NCBI GenBank assembly: GCA_029379385.1
Contig: CM055605.1
Coordinates: forward strand, 7,785,001-7,849,000
Reading direction: 5' to 3'
Origin: Quillaja saponaria
Lineage: Eukaryota; Streptophyta; Magnoliopsida; Fabales; Quillajaceae
Length of the DNA: 64,000 nucleotides
Under the pieces are notes generated by a model. It had not been told where the DNA came from and made no database searches. It worked only from the letters and a program-made list of their open reading frames with translations. Each line of letters opens with the position of its first letter. The stretch's first letter is position 1. A program made the position numbers and the translations under genes. Positions 37,960-49,240 of the stretch are shown here, one piece after another.

Positions 37960-40181
37960 ATGGCGGAGAATTTCAGAAGTGGGAAGATATGGGTGGTGAA
38001 GATTTTTGTATGCTTCTTGGTATTTTTGGTACACTTGATATCTGCTGGAGGAGCCACCCTGGGTAGCAGCAGAAGCTTGAGGTTAAGAAGTACTTGAAAA
38101 AATTGAACAGGCCAGCTGTTAAATCCATCAAGGTTGTTTTATCTTTCTCTGCTCTCTTACCAGCAATTTTTTTTTTTTTGAAGTCTATCTGTTTGAGAAA
38201 TGGAGTAGCTGAGCAAGTTCTTATTCTTGGCTATGAAAAATTAATTGACTTTCTAGCTTTAGAATTATAATTGGTAAACCCTTTGGATGTAGATTCATTT
38301 ATGCTTCAGTTTTTAATTCCTTGTACTATTTGTGTATATTTATTTGGTCATGTATGTGCAAAACAGAGCCCTGATGGAGATATAATAGACTGCGTCCATG
38401 TCTTACACCAGCCAGCTTTTGATCATCCTCTCCTCAAAAACCATACGATTCAGGTCAATTATTGCTTTGCTTTCTCAAACTAGGACTTCTCTAATTGAGA
38501 TTTTTTGAGTCTAATTGTTTTCATTTGGATTTTAATTATGGATTTCTTTTACAGATGAGACCAAGTTTTCACCCAGAAGGGCTGACTTTTGGAGAGAGCA
38601 AGGACTCTTCAAAGTCTAAGCCTATTACTCAGCTGTGGCACTTGAAGGGTAGGTGCCCAGAACGAACTGTTCCTATCAGAAGAACTAGGAAGGATGACAT
38701 ACTGAGAGCAAGATCTGTCCAGGAATTTGGAAAGAAACAGAGCCAAACTATTCCAAAACCGAAGTCTGCAGTACCTGATCAACCCATCAGTCAGAGTGGC
38801 CACCAGGTACTGCCACTACCTGGACACCAATCACGCTTCACCAGAAAATTACAAACTGAAAAAGCACTCTCCTTCACTTTCAGTAGCTTGAAAAAACATG
38901 TCTATTTCAGAAACTAGGTGGTGTTCTCTGTCTATTAAAGGCAGAAATTTGTTAAGCAGCAAAACATATAAGGCTACCCTTTTTTAGATTTTGATTTGAA
39001 TAATGATTATTATTCTAGTTAATTGAAGTAATTCCCTTTTGTTTATTGTTTGGAATGTTTAGTATGCAATAGTTTATGTGGAGGGAGAAAAATATCATGG
39101 AGCCAGGGCAAACATAAATGTTTGGAACCCCAAAATTCAGCAGCCTGATGAATTCAGTCTGTCTCAAATATGGCTTCTGGGTGGTTCTTCTGGCCCAGAT
39201 CTCAATAGTATGGAAACTGGTTGGCAGGTATTATTTTTAACATGGATGTAGTTTAAGTTATAAAAGTTGTCACTTTCTGTTATCTTACTTCCATTTCTCT
39301 CTTCTACTCTGGCAATTAGGTCAACCCAAAACTATATGGAGATAACAAAACTCAGGCTCTTTACTTACTGGACTGTAAGTTTCAATTTTTAGGTGCCTCT
39401 TTTGTTTTTCCTCTAAGAACTTTCCAAATGTTTTGGTTAATTTTGATCTTATTATGTTATTAACAGAGTGATGGATATAAAGATACCGGTTGCTACAATC
39501 TCCTTTGCGTTGGTTTTGTTCAAACTAGCAGTGAAATAGCCCTGGGTTCAACCATCTCTCCACTTTCTGTGTATGAGAAAGACCAATATGATATCCAAAT
39601 ACTTATCTGGAAGGTATTTCTCATAGAGGAATAAAAAAACCAGGAATTTCTGTTTAATAAGAATATTTTTACTGTTCTACTTGGACATTCTGGCAGAAAA
39701 AGAAAACAAGCTTACATTTTTTTCATGATCAAAATTCAGTATATATGTATATATATCTTTAAAGGGGACTGATTTTGCTTAATTGGTAATAATATGTAGG
39801 ACCCGAAAGACGGCAACTGGTGGATGCAATTTGGGAAAGACCAGGTTGTGGGATATTGGCCAACCACGCTATTCTCGACCCTGAAAGATCATGCTTCAGT
39901 GGTTGAATGGGGAGGTGAAGTTGTGAACTTAGGATCTGGTGGACAACACACTTACACAGAAATGGGAAGTGGTCATTTTCCTAATGAAGGGTATGGCAAG
40001 GCTAGGTTTTTTCAAGAACATTAAGGTTGTTGGTCTTTCCAACTGGCTCTTGCCTCCTAATAACATTGGCACTTCCACTGACAACGCAAATTGCTATGAT
40101 ATCCAAACTGGCAGTGGTGGTGAATGGGAGAATTACTTTTACTATGGTGGCCCTGGTATAAATCCTAAATGCACAGTATGA
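37960..40181 (+). pseudogene. neprosin-family (DUF239/DUF4409) secreted peptidase gene with three frameshifts
   Basis: Neprosins are secreted glutamic-type peptidases with a signal peptide, an activation domain and a C-terminal catalytic domain. Exon 1 runs from ATG 37960 to about 38132; the others are 38367-38453, 38555-38806, 39063-39227, 39320-39374, 39467-39613 and 39800-40181. The start encodes a basic-then-hydrophobic signal (VVKIFVCFLVFLVHLI). Family motifs follow: [103 protein letters not shown] and NYFYYGGPG. One base is missing in exon 1 near 38066-38072, one is extra in exon 5 near 39355, and one is extra in a T6 run near 40009. Every splice site is intact. Hence a young pseudogene, or several sequence errors. 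Confidence 0.88.
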
Positions 40182-42072
40182 TCATTCATGTTGAAGCCTT
40201 AATTATGAGGAAATTTGGACTTGTAGTAACCATTTCTAATTTTTTTTTTTCATGTAATGAGAAATTTTTGTCCATCTCCTCTGAGTGTAATTGGAATAAA
40301 ATAAAAAATAAAATTTATTTCAGTTTAAATGAGTAGTATAATTCAATTTGTTTGAAATAATTGTTCTAGTTGATTTTATAAAGCTTTTTGAATTGGCACT
40401 TTGAAAAAAAGTGTCCACAAAAAATAAATACCAGAATTTTTACCATGTTGAAATATCTAAATCAATTTATTCTACTCGAAAGGTGTAAAACCAACATGAC
40501 CATAAAAAATCTATACTTACAAATATTAATTTGATCTATTGGGTTGGTTCGTGTCAGATAGTTAACCCTATCGAATATTTTTTTTATATCCTTGAACATT
40601 CTCTGATCATAATTAACTTGTAACATGATTTGTTTGGTTTGGATCGAATTCAGTTGTGGATACTCACAAAATTAGGATGTGCAAAAGAAAAAAAAAAAAA
40701 ACAGTCAACTTTCCAACCCGAACTGAACCCTTCCGAAATCCAGCAACCCATCAAAAACTAGTTTTATAATTGGGTTGCTCCCGATATTATGTTTTAATAT
40801 TTGTTAAGTTATTTTTTATATGTAAAATTAAGTCTAAATATAAAATATCACAATCTAAATATATATTTTATATTATTGTTAAATATACATTACTATTTCA
40901 TTTTTAAAATTTTATTTTATAAGAAATTAAACATCTTTTAATTTATGTTGATTTAGTTACAAAAATTACTCAACTTTTTTTCTATTATTTTGGACTATAA
41001 TTTTAATTTGACCAAGTGAAATATTTTATCGCTGTGACATTCAACTTTCAAACCTGGGAGAGATTTTAGTCACTCGACTTGATCAGGTTGGGTAACATTA
41101 TACCTTCTCCCAACCTGACTGCCTGGTTGCACAATACCTCTACACAAAATCTTGTTGAATTCTAAAATAAAAAAGAAATTCAAGATATGCCTAGTATGAA
41201 TAAATCGGATAGACTTTTGTCTACTTTTTTTAATTAACTTTAATAAAGGTTGAAGTTTATCTTTTGGAATCGTACGAACCACACTACATATCCATTCATT
41301 TTAAGCTTACCTATTAGTTAAAGGAGGAGAGCAAAGTACTTTTCTTAATACTCAAGTGCATGTCAAGCTAGCAACAAAAGTCACATATAAAGCTAAAGTA
41401 TAGTAAGGATATATTCAACATTTTCTTGCCTAACATTTGTTTTACTGATGGCCAAAATAAAGTTCACTCCGATGAAGTTTGTTGAGTTTGTCTTGCATTC
41501 ATTGAACTAGGAAAACAGATTATTAATTTGATCTGACTGTCATTTTTTTATGTGACTTGAAGGAAAGAAAGAAATTTACTTCGTTTTATTTATTTGTTAT
41601 ATAGCCAATATATAAATGTGTTATTCTTCAGCTTTTTCATACATAAAAGGGGAGTAGTTGTTGGACTATGAGAATATTATGCAGAACCTTAATTTTTCCT
41701 ATTAGAATGTCTTCTCGTATATCATCAAAAGCCAGACTCATTTAATTTTTTTTTGGGGGTCAAATTTAAAGGAAATTTCTCAATTTAATTATTATCCAAT
41801 TACATCAAGAAAAACACAGGCAACATAATATTAAGGCTCTTACACTGAGGAACCTACAAATGCAGATTCCTCCTTATGACAGCATAGGTACTTATTTCAT
41901 AAATAACCTAGTAGTAGAATGAACTCAACAACTCAAGAAGCAACTCAAACTCTGCAGTAGACTTGTGCTTCAAGAAATCCTGTAAAGGATGCAGCCAAAA
42001 AGAAAAGATTTAGTTAATTAGGATACATGAAAACTCATGAGGGATTAAAATGAAAGATGGACAGTTTTGTTA
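40182..42072. other. intergenic; holds a dispersed repeat copy
   Basis: Downstream of the neprosin-family gene. About 40540-41120 is a decayed repeat that shares blocks with 62270-62650 (for example gatattatgttttaatatttg-like and tttatgttgatttagtta-like words). The 3' exon or UTR of the first lipid transfer protein gene may lie near 41960-41985. No protein gene is seen. Confidence 0.6.
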
Positions 42073-42411
42073 TTACTTGGAGCAGTCCACGTTGGGCGAA
42101 ACGGTGAAGGGCAATTTGATTCCACAGTTTCCTGGAAGAGCCTGGGCCAGTTGAAAATTTACATTTACTTTCTGGGATGCTGATTTTATGCATTCACAAG
42201 CAGTCTTCCTATCTGCTGAGGTTGATGCAGCAGATGCAAGGGCAGAAACTCCAGAACAACAAGCTGGAGGTGGTTTCCCACTGCCATTCACCAAGTAGCT
42301 TATACAAGGTCTCAGGTCCGTAATCACATCACTACAAGTAATTACAGCCTCTGAAGGTGAAGCAAGCAAGAAAAGAAGCATAACAGCAGCCAATATACAA
42401 GTGGACTTCAT
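42073..42411 (-). CDS. non-specific lipid transfer protein, type 1
   Basis: nsLTPs are small secreted proteins that carry lipids in the apoplast and cuticle. This one has 112 residues: a signal peptide of about 22 residues ending ASPSEA, then a mature domain with the full eight-cysteine pattern (ITC, RPC, ACC, ACEC, GNC, VDC). It has the family's TSADR and LPFTVS lipid-contact motifs. The frame ends at TAA 42073. Plant nsLTP1 genes often have an intron just before the stop. A donor-like GTAATA overlaps the last Lys codon, and an acceptor with a short exon near 41980 would add only a couple of residues; I left the simple end. It is a tandem paralogue of 43342-43701. Confidence 0.93.
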   Translation of the reverse strand: MKSTCILAAVMLLFLLASPSEAVITCSDVITDLRPCISYLVNGSGKPPPACCSGVSALASAASTSADRKTACECIKSASQKVNVNFQLAQALPGNCGIKLPFTVSPNVDCSK

Positions 42412-42474
42412 GGTTACAGAGAGCAGAGAAAATGATAGTAATTTGAGTTTCCTTTGGTTATATTTTGTTTTTGG

Positions 42475-42481
42475 ATTTATA
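42475..42481 (-). promoter_or_regulatory. TATA box of the first nsLTP gene
   Basis: TATAAAT on the minus strand about 64 bp upstream of the start codon, a spacing that suits a short leader. Confidence 0.6.
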
Positions 42482-43341
42482 GAACTTTGAATGGAAGGTC
42501 ACAAATCCAAGTAAAGTGTGAAAATCATAAAAATAACTTTGTAATTTTTTTGATTAAGTGAATGAGTGCAAGAAAGAACAAATGAGTAAATTTTGTTTGT
42601 GTTAAATTCTAGGTTAGGTGGAGGTTAAGAAACATGGGTTATATATCTCCAACAAGTAAAAGCAGCTGTCCATGATCGTGTACGCACCCTTTCAAACTCC
42701 ACCGGACCCTCTCTTTCTCTTTCATATCTCAACCAGACATAGTATTGCAAACTAAAATAACTGCTATTGGTGGTATCCAGAAAATTGTATAACTTGGCAG
42801 CTACTCTCATATGTATTGCTTGGCTATTCAACCCATTTGTTTAGTTACTTGTTTTACTCACCTTGGTTGACAATATTATTAAAATTTTCTCTGCTATTTT
42901 ATTTGCAGTTACAACAATATTGAATTTTATTTTTCTTTTGGTACTGGTACATCAAGTTGTCTGCATATGGTCAAGTGATAATCTACCAAATTTTTATGAG
43001 CATAAATTTCAATTTGGAAGACCATGAAAAGTTAGGTCTTTTTACATAGACAGGTGAAGTTTCTATTTGAACATAACAATGTGCTGAGCAGAGGAATTCA
43101 TATTCATATACACCCAAAACATGCAAGCATATTGGAAGCTTCGTTAACGATTCCTACTTATTATATGTAAGTGGATTTTAATACATACACATTGGCTACA
43201 TTAATATTAATCCGTCTGGATTTTGCCTTGCAATACACCTTCCAGGGTCAAATTCAACCAAGTCTGCAAACAATGCAGCAAACAAAATGAATAATCATAA
43301 TGGGTCAGAAACCAAAAAGGAGGTGGAAGAGATCATAGAAT

Positions 43342-43701
43342 TTACCTGGTGCAGTCCACATCAGGTGAAACATTGAAGGGCAATTTGATTCCACAATTCC
43401 TAGGAAGAGCTTGAGCCAATTGTGGATTTGGTCTTATTCTCTGGGCTGAAGTTTTAACACGCTGACAAGCAGTCCTCCTATCTGCTGGGGATGAGGTAGC
43501 TGATACAAGAGCTCTTGCTCCACCACAACAGGCAGCAGGTGGACTCCCGCTACCTTTGGTCAAATAGTCTATACAAGGCCTGAGGTACTTAGCAACATCA
43601 GCACATGAAATTACGGCATCTGATGGTGATGATGAAGCAAGTAGGAGAAGTATTAGCATAAGAGCTGTCATGGCTGAAGTTGCTACACAAGAGAGCTTCA
43701 T
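43342..43701 (-). CDS. non-specific lipid transfer protein, type 1, lacking one conserved cysteine
   Basis: 119 residues: a Leu-rich signal peptide (about 29 residues, ending SPSDA) and an nsLTP1 domain. It aligns with the neighbour at 42073-42411 (SCADV, RPCIDYL, ACCGGA, SPADR, NCGIKLPF). The CxC motif reads C-Q-R: a CGT codon replaces the sixth cysteine, so one of four disulfides cannot form. The frame closes at the TAA that begins in the donor-like AG/GTAAATT. With an intron to an acceptor near 43265 the protein would end in three different residues, a common nsLTP gene layout. The rest of the frame is clean, so it may still be expressed. Confidence 0.9.
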   Translation of the reverse strand: MKLSCVATSAMTALMLILLLLASSSPSDAVISCADVAKYLRPCIDYLTKGSGSPPAACCGGARALVSATSSPADRRTACQRVKTSAQRIRPNPQLAQALPRNCGIKLPFNVSPDVDCTR

Positions 43702-43746
43702 GGTGTTAACAGTTAACTAGCTTGAGCTTTAAGCTTTGTTTTCTGC

Positions 43747-43753
43747 TTATATA
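43747..43753 (-). promoter_or_regulatory. TATA box of the second nsLTP gene
   Basis: TATATAA on the minus strand about 46-52 bp upstream of the start codon. Confidence 0.55.
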
Positions 43754-44209
43754 GTAAGTGTCTGATTTCTTAGCTCCCCTAGATTACTTTGTATCTTTGT
43801 CTATTTACTTCCTTATTTTCTGAGCAAACAGTTAAGCGGTGGTTTTGTTCTATCAGTCTCATCTTATCACCAGCTGCATGCAATACTATATATGGGAAGG
43901 TTACAAAGTAATGCAAGGTCAGCAACTTTGTGTTATTACTATTAATAAGTAAGTCTTAGCAAAAAAAAAAAAGAACACTATAAATAAGTATGGATTATTA
44001 GCAAGTAGGTGTCTTAGTGCCAGACCTAGTGAGTGCAAGTGTGCATCATGCAAGGTGGGTCTCTTCTATTTTGGTATCAGCAATCAGTTATTACCTTATC
44101 CTGCTTTTACAGCAAAAAAATGTAACTTCTGGAAAAGGAATGTAAAACTCAAAAAGAAAATAAATAAATAAATATACATATATAAATATAGATAGATAGA
44201 ACTATTGAC

Positions 44210-45630
44210 TGTTGGAAATGTGTAATTAGCATATATTACCATTTTGTTAGAATGTGGTGGGCACTCACACACTCAAACACATATTTAGACATTTAGAGAG
44301 GAAATATAATATTGTAAATGAATAACTCATTTCATAATCCAATCCAAGTGGTGATGTTACTTGGGATAAACCCAAATATTATAATACTCAATATAATATA
44401 TATATACTAGTAACTCTAACTCACTAACTTGTAACTCTCTACTACTTAATAACTCACTACTAATAAGGATTTAAAAACCCAATTACTAAGCAATGAAACT
44501 CTCACTAATACACAATTCATTACAATTTTATAGCTCACCACTAACACACAATTAACTACTAATTCATATCATTAATTACTTTATTAATTCTCCTAGGAGT
44601 TAGAAATACTAAAAGACCAATTTCAAATTACAATTTCAACACTCTCCCTTAATTTGAAATTTTCTTTTTCTAATTTTTTTTTTTATTCTTGTCTGGAGTG
44701 TTCATATTCATGTTGATCTCTCTGAATTGTCTTCAAAATTGCTCACTAATTTACTCATGATTTCTAGTAACCAAATTTGCAATTTTTTCTTCCTTCCTTC
44801 GAACAACTATGCAACTAACTAATTCGTTTCTTGATCTTCATCATCAACTAACCAAGGCCCTTGTTTAGCAACATCGGCTAATTTCATCAGTTCGTTTTCC
44901 TGCACAAATCCACAACAATTTCACCAAAGGACTTTCAACAACTTCTTTAATTTTGTCCATCTCTCGAACACATTTTTTTCCCTTCACTTGAGCTAGGCTC
45001 TCATTCATAACAATTTTTTTTTCACACAACAATATTCTTTTCCACCTCAGAAACATTAGTCTTATCATTTTTTTCCTGTGACGTGAAGCCTCCATACCAC
45101 ATTCATTCACCATCACTCATTTTACTCATGAGTATAATACTTTTTCATGGGTTGTGCATCATGTGTTTTCTTCATGCTCTAACGGTAAGTCTTTTTGCAT
45201 AGATAACCTCACATTATCTAACTTCAATTGTGAGCTACACTTACATCTTATTCCCCATAGCTAACATCCCAGCCGAACGATCAGATTTGATACCACTTTG
45301 CTAGAAATGTGTAATTAGCACACATTAAAGCTTTATTAGAATGTGGCGGGCACTCACACACTCAAATACACATTTAGACATTTAGAGAGAAATATAATAT
45401 TAGAAGGAAATAACTCATTTCATAACCAATACAAGTGGTGATCCCACTTGAGATAAACCTAAATATTACAAGACTCAATATAACATATATATATATATAT
45501 ATATACTAGTAACTTTAACTCACTAAATTATAATTCTCTATTAGTTCAATAACTCACTATTAATAAAGTTTAAAAATTTATTATTAGCAATGAAACTCCT
45601 ACTAATACACAATTCATTACAATTTCAACA
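44210..45630 (-). mobile_element. 1.4-kb non-autonomous LTR retrotransposon
   Basis: The left LTR 44210-44641 (432 bp) and right LTR 45299-45630 (332 bp) are clearly homologous. The right one lacks about 100 bp that the left retains. Read on the minus strand, LTRs start TGTTGAAATTG and end in CA. TGGTATCAAATC follows the 5' LTR as a primer site, and a purine tract AAGGGAGAG abuts the 3' LTR. Flanks share tgac (44206-44209 and 45631-45634). The core of about 650 bp encodes no gag or pol. It has one 83-codon frame (45116-44865), Lys/Arg-rich and without recognised motifs. Confidence 0.85.
45485..45505. repeat. (TA)n microsatellite inside an LTR
   Basis: A run of about ten TA units in the right LTR; the left LTR has a shorter version at the homologous place. 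Confidence 0.9.
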
Positions 45631-45639
45631 TGACATATA

Positions 45640-47475
45640 CCAGGGTTACACATAAAGAAATGGATGAACTGTGTTACACATACTGCACGGTTACTAACAC
45701 ACCAAAGTGGTTGAATTGTGATTTAGCAGGATATGTCCCCACCAATCAGATAGAGACATGTGGCATCGAAGGAGGTGCATTTAACTAAAGTAACTGTATT
45801 TGACTATTGATTGGTGCCCATGACACGTGTTGTCCTCTCACTGGTTCGTAATATCTATATAAGGAGGCACACTACTCCAAATAATAATAATAAAAAAGTA
45901 CATTCATTTTACAATTACTTATTTACTATAATCAATATTTTCTCTCTATTGTTGATCGGCTTTAGCAGTGATCCCGATGACCCAGTCCTGGATCTCTAAC
46001 TACCTACATCTCATAGTTGACACAAAAACTAGTTAATCCTTGACACACATAAATTAGTCAACCATTGACACGTAGAGCGGACACTTTCTATTTTAACATT
46101 GGTGATCGTTCATGGAAAAACCATGAACTAAGTTACCTTTCCTAAACACTTAACCCAAATACTTATCACTTTGCAGAGAAGGGCCCCTCAACGAGGACCC
46201 TTCACCTACCACCCTCCTCCACCTAAGAACAATTCCAGTCCCTGCTACATGCTGTCCAAGCATTGTCCAACAGGAATAAGAATGACCTCGTCTCCTCAAA
46301 CCAGGAGACACCTAGCCCTGGGAACCACCCGGACCTGTAGAGAGCTATTTCGAGATGACTATAAGGAAAATTCAAGGTGGAGACGAGGATTGACATAGAG
46401 ATGGAGAGAAAACTACCTCGCCTGGGCACTATAGTCATAGCCCGGGAGACATAGAAGCCTCTGCCCTCCGCTAAGTCAATTGAACACTTTGCAAGCACCT
46501 ACCGGCACAGTTACACTGACGGAGGTAGCAAAGCATCCCCCACGTGTAGGGTGAAAATGTCCACTCTAGAGCAATACTACAGAACATCAGACCCGTATGA
46601 TTTTAGAACAGGCTTTGAATCATTGATGCAGTTACATGGGATACCAGATTAGGTAATGTGTATAGGTCACTCTCCTCCATCTTGCTGGAGACAGCTTGCT
46701 AATGGTTCGCCCAATTGTCTCAAAACTTAAATTTCAATTTTGATCAGTCGGTGTTTGCCTTTAAGAGACACTTCAGTGACAAATAAGAAACAAAAAATGG
46801 ATCTACAAACTTTTTGTCAGTCAAGCAGTGATAATAAGTCTGAAGATTACATCACCAGGTTGAACAAGGATGTCTTGGAGGTGAAGGATGGAAGTCTGCA
46901 GGTAATTATAACTATACTAAAGGTAGGGCTAAAAGCGAGAAAGTTTAGATATGACCTGAACATGAGAACTTCAAAAATTTTGAAAAACTAATGAATAAGA
47001 CAGAAGAATACATTAATGCAGAAGAGATCGATAAAGCCTTGCAAGAACATGCCAATAGGTATGTCCCTTAAATAGCTATGGCTCCTCACCAACTTTTAGA
47101 AGAATCCCTGTAAGAGAAAATAAAAAAGACAATTTCCCGATATGACACCTACCAGCTCTTGAATAGATCTCCAACAACAATGTTAATGGCCATCAAAAAA
47201 CAAGATCTTGTGGATATCATAGAAGCTTATGTCATAACACCACCGACCGTCTTCACCTCAAAAATGAAATTGAGAAATTGATTAGAAAGGGCTACCTTAC
47301 ATTTGCAGGGGTGACTCAACCCTGACACCAGGATGAAAGAAACCAGCCTGAATGATGAAATCAGGATTACCACCGCGGTAGCACTGACCATACAAGTGAT
47401 GCCCTGGAGGATTTCCTCGACGATAACCGGAAAAAAACAGATAAGGTGGTGGCTACAATCTATACAATTTCAAGT
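45640..47475 (+). pseudogene. Ty3/gypsy retrotransposon remnant: LTR-like region and gag
   Basis: A probable LTR promoter (CTATATAAGG at 45855-45864) is followed by a CTCTCTATTG leader and repeated tgacac words. The part from about 46550 reads as a decayed gag: YYRTSDPYDFRTGFESLMQL, then DYITRLNKDVLEVKDGS and YINAEE around 46565-47030. The stretch near 47240-47310 reads LKNEIEKLIRKGYL, typical of the gag region past the zinc-knuckle-like segment. Stops and frameshifts are frequent. No protease or pol of this element was found. Confidence 0.7.
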
Positions 47476-47479
47476 TATT

Positions 47480-49240
47480 TCTCATAGAGAACGATTGCCT
47501 CTGCTTTCAAATATAAAAATTACTGGATAAATGTAATGAAGGAATGTATGGATATTAACCAAAAAAAAATTATGAGTTGGTACCTGAGTCTTCCTAAGGG
47601 AAGAAAGGTAATGAAAAATAAGGGGGTTTTCAAACTAAAAAATGGTGATGACAAACAAGTTAGGTACTAGGCTCGAGTGGTTGTCAAAAGTTATGAGGTC
47701 TACTAGAGAGCATAGATCATCCTTCAGGTATCTCCATTCTGAGTATATTTTAATTATTGATGATAGGGAGCCGAAGAGCTTCCAAGATGTACAGTCTCAC
47801 AAATGTAAAAATTACTGGATAAAAAAAATGGAAGAAGAGATGAGTTTTTGAAAAGAACAACGCTTATGAGTTAGTGAATCTTCCTAATCGAAGAAAAGTA
47901 TTGAAAATTTAGTGGGCTTTCAAGTTGAAAAATGGCGATGACAAATGAGTCAGATACAAGACTCGATTGGTTGTTAAAAGTTTCAGTCAGAAGAAAGGGA
48001 TTGACATTGAAGAAATCTTCTCTCCAGTAGTGAAAATGAGTTTGGGTTGTATTTGGTTAGATAACTAGTTTAAATCTGAGTGTGAATAGTTAGATGTGAA
48101 AACTATATTTTTACTTGGTGACTTGCATGGAGAAAATTTATGAGTCAGGTAGAAGGATTGGAAGTAAAAGGGAAAGAACATATGATTTGCAGGTTGAAGA
48201 AGAGTATGTATGGCTTGAAACAAGCTCCGTGACACTAGTACAAGAAATTGGATTTTTTTTATGATGAGTTAGGAATACAGATTAAAATATGCATATTATT
48301 TTGTATATGTTAGAAGATTTTCTGGAGGTAACTTCTCTATTCTCTTATTATATGTTATTGTGGGATAAGATGGTAAAGTGATTCGTAAGCTGAAAGAGTT
48401 GTTTAGATATTTTGAAGTTTCAAGTTAAGTAAAAGATATTGTCCAATTGTGGATTTTTCCCTCTTTCTATTAGTTTCTAGGTAAAAGATATTGTCCAAAA
48501 TCAAAGAAGAAAAAGGATTAGAATGCAATGTATGCTATGGTTTGTACACGACCAGATATTGCTCATGCATTTGGTTTAGTAAGCAGATTTCTTTCGAATC
48601 CTAGAATGAAATAATTGGAAGCTGTAAAATGAATATTTAGATATTTGAGAGATACTTTCAATTTGTGCTTGTATTTTGGGGGTTCAAATCCAGATATTAG
48701 ATATGATAGGGTGATTTTGATGGTACATAGAAAGTCTATATCAGGATATTTATTTACTTTGACAAGGCAGCTATGCTATGACAATTTAAGTTGCAAAAGT
48801 ATGTAGCTTACTGAGGTTGAATATATTGCAGCAAAGCTGGAAAAGAGAAATGCTTTAGATAAAACATTTTATTTTGTACTTGGGGTTGAACTAGAAAGAA
48901 TATGTAGTTTTTTGTGATAACCAAAGTGCAATAGTCTAGAGTAAGAATACTATGTATCATGCACAGACAAAACACATTGATGTGAAATACAATTGGTTAC
49001 CTGTAACTGAGAGGAATCTAATGCAGTTGAAGGTGATTCATATTAATAATAACATTGCTTATATGATTGCAAAAGTTGTTATTACGAAGAAGCTTAAGTT
49101 TTTCAGTAAGTTGGCCGAGATGGACTTCATATAAGGGTTCATGTGTTGATTTCTCCTATAATGGAGCTCAAGAGAGATTGTACTGGGTTAAAGCATAATG
49201 AATCCAACGCTAATTAATTAATATGTTTCGTGGCAACCCT
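47480..49240 (+). pseudogene. Ty1/copia pol remnant: reverse transcriptase and RNase H
   Basis: Short copia motifs appear in several frames: RTHS-like WAFKLKNGDDK and RLVVKSF near 47910-47975, [11 protein letters not shown] near 48009, KKSMYGLKQAP near 48197, CTRPDIAHAFG near 48545, LTEVEYIAA near 48808, DNQSAI near 48916 and HAQTKHIDVKY near 48958. The fragment is riddled with stops. The catalytic YVDD segment is shortened to YV-IVG at 48349-48364. About 290 bp upstream of the catalytic part are duplicated. No flanking LTRs were recognised. Confidence 0.85.

Noticed and set aside
37782..38066. 94-residue frame as the true start of the neprosin-family gene
   Set aside because: It is in frame with the later exon 1 sequence but ends at a TAG and lacks a signal peptide, whereas ATG 37960 gives a good signal peptide.
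44865..45116. 83-residue frame as a stand-alone gene
   Set aside because: It lies wholly between the LTRs of a non-autonomous element, so it was treated as part of that element.
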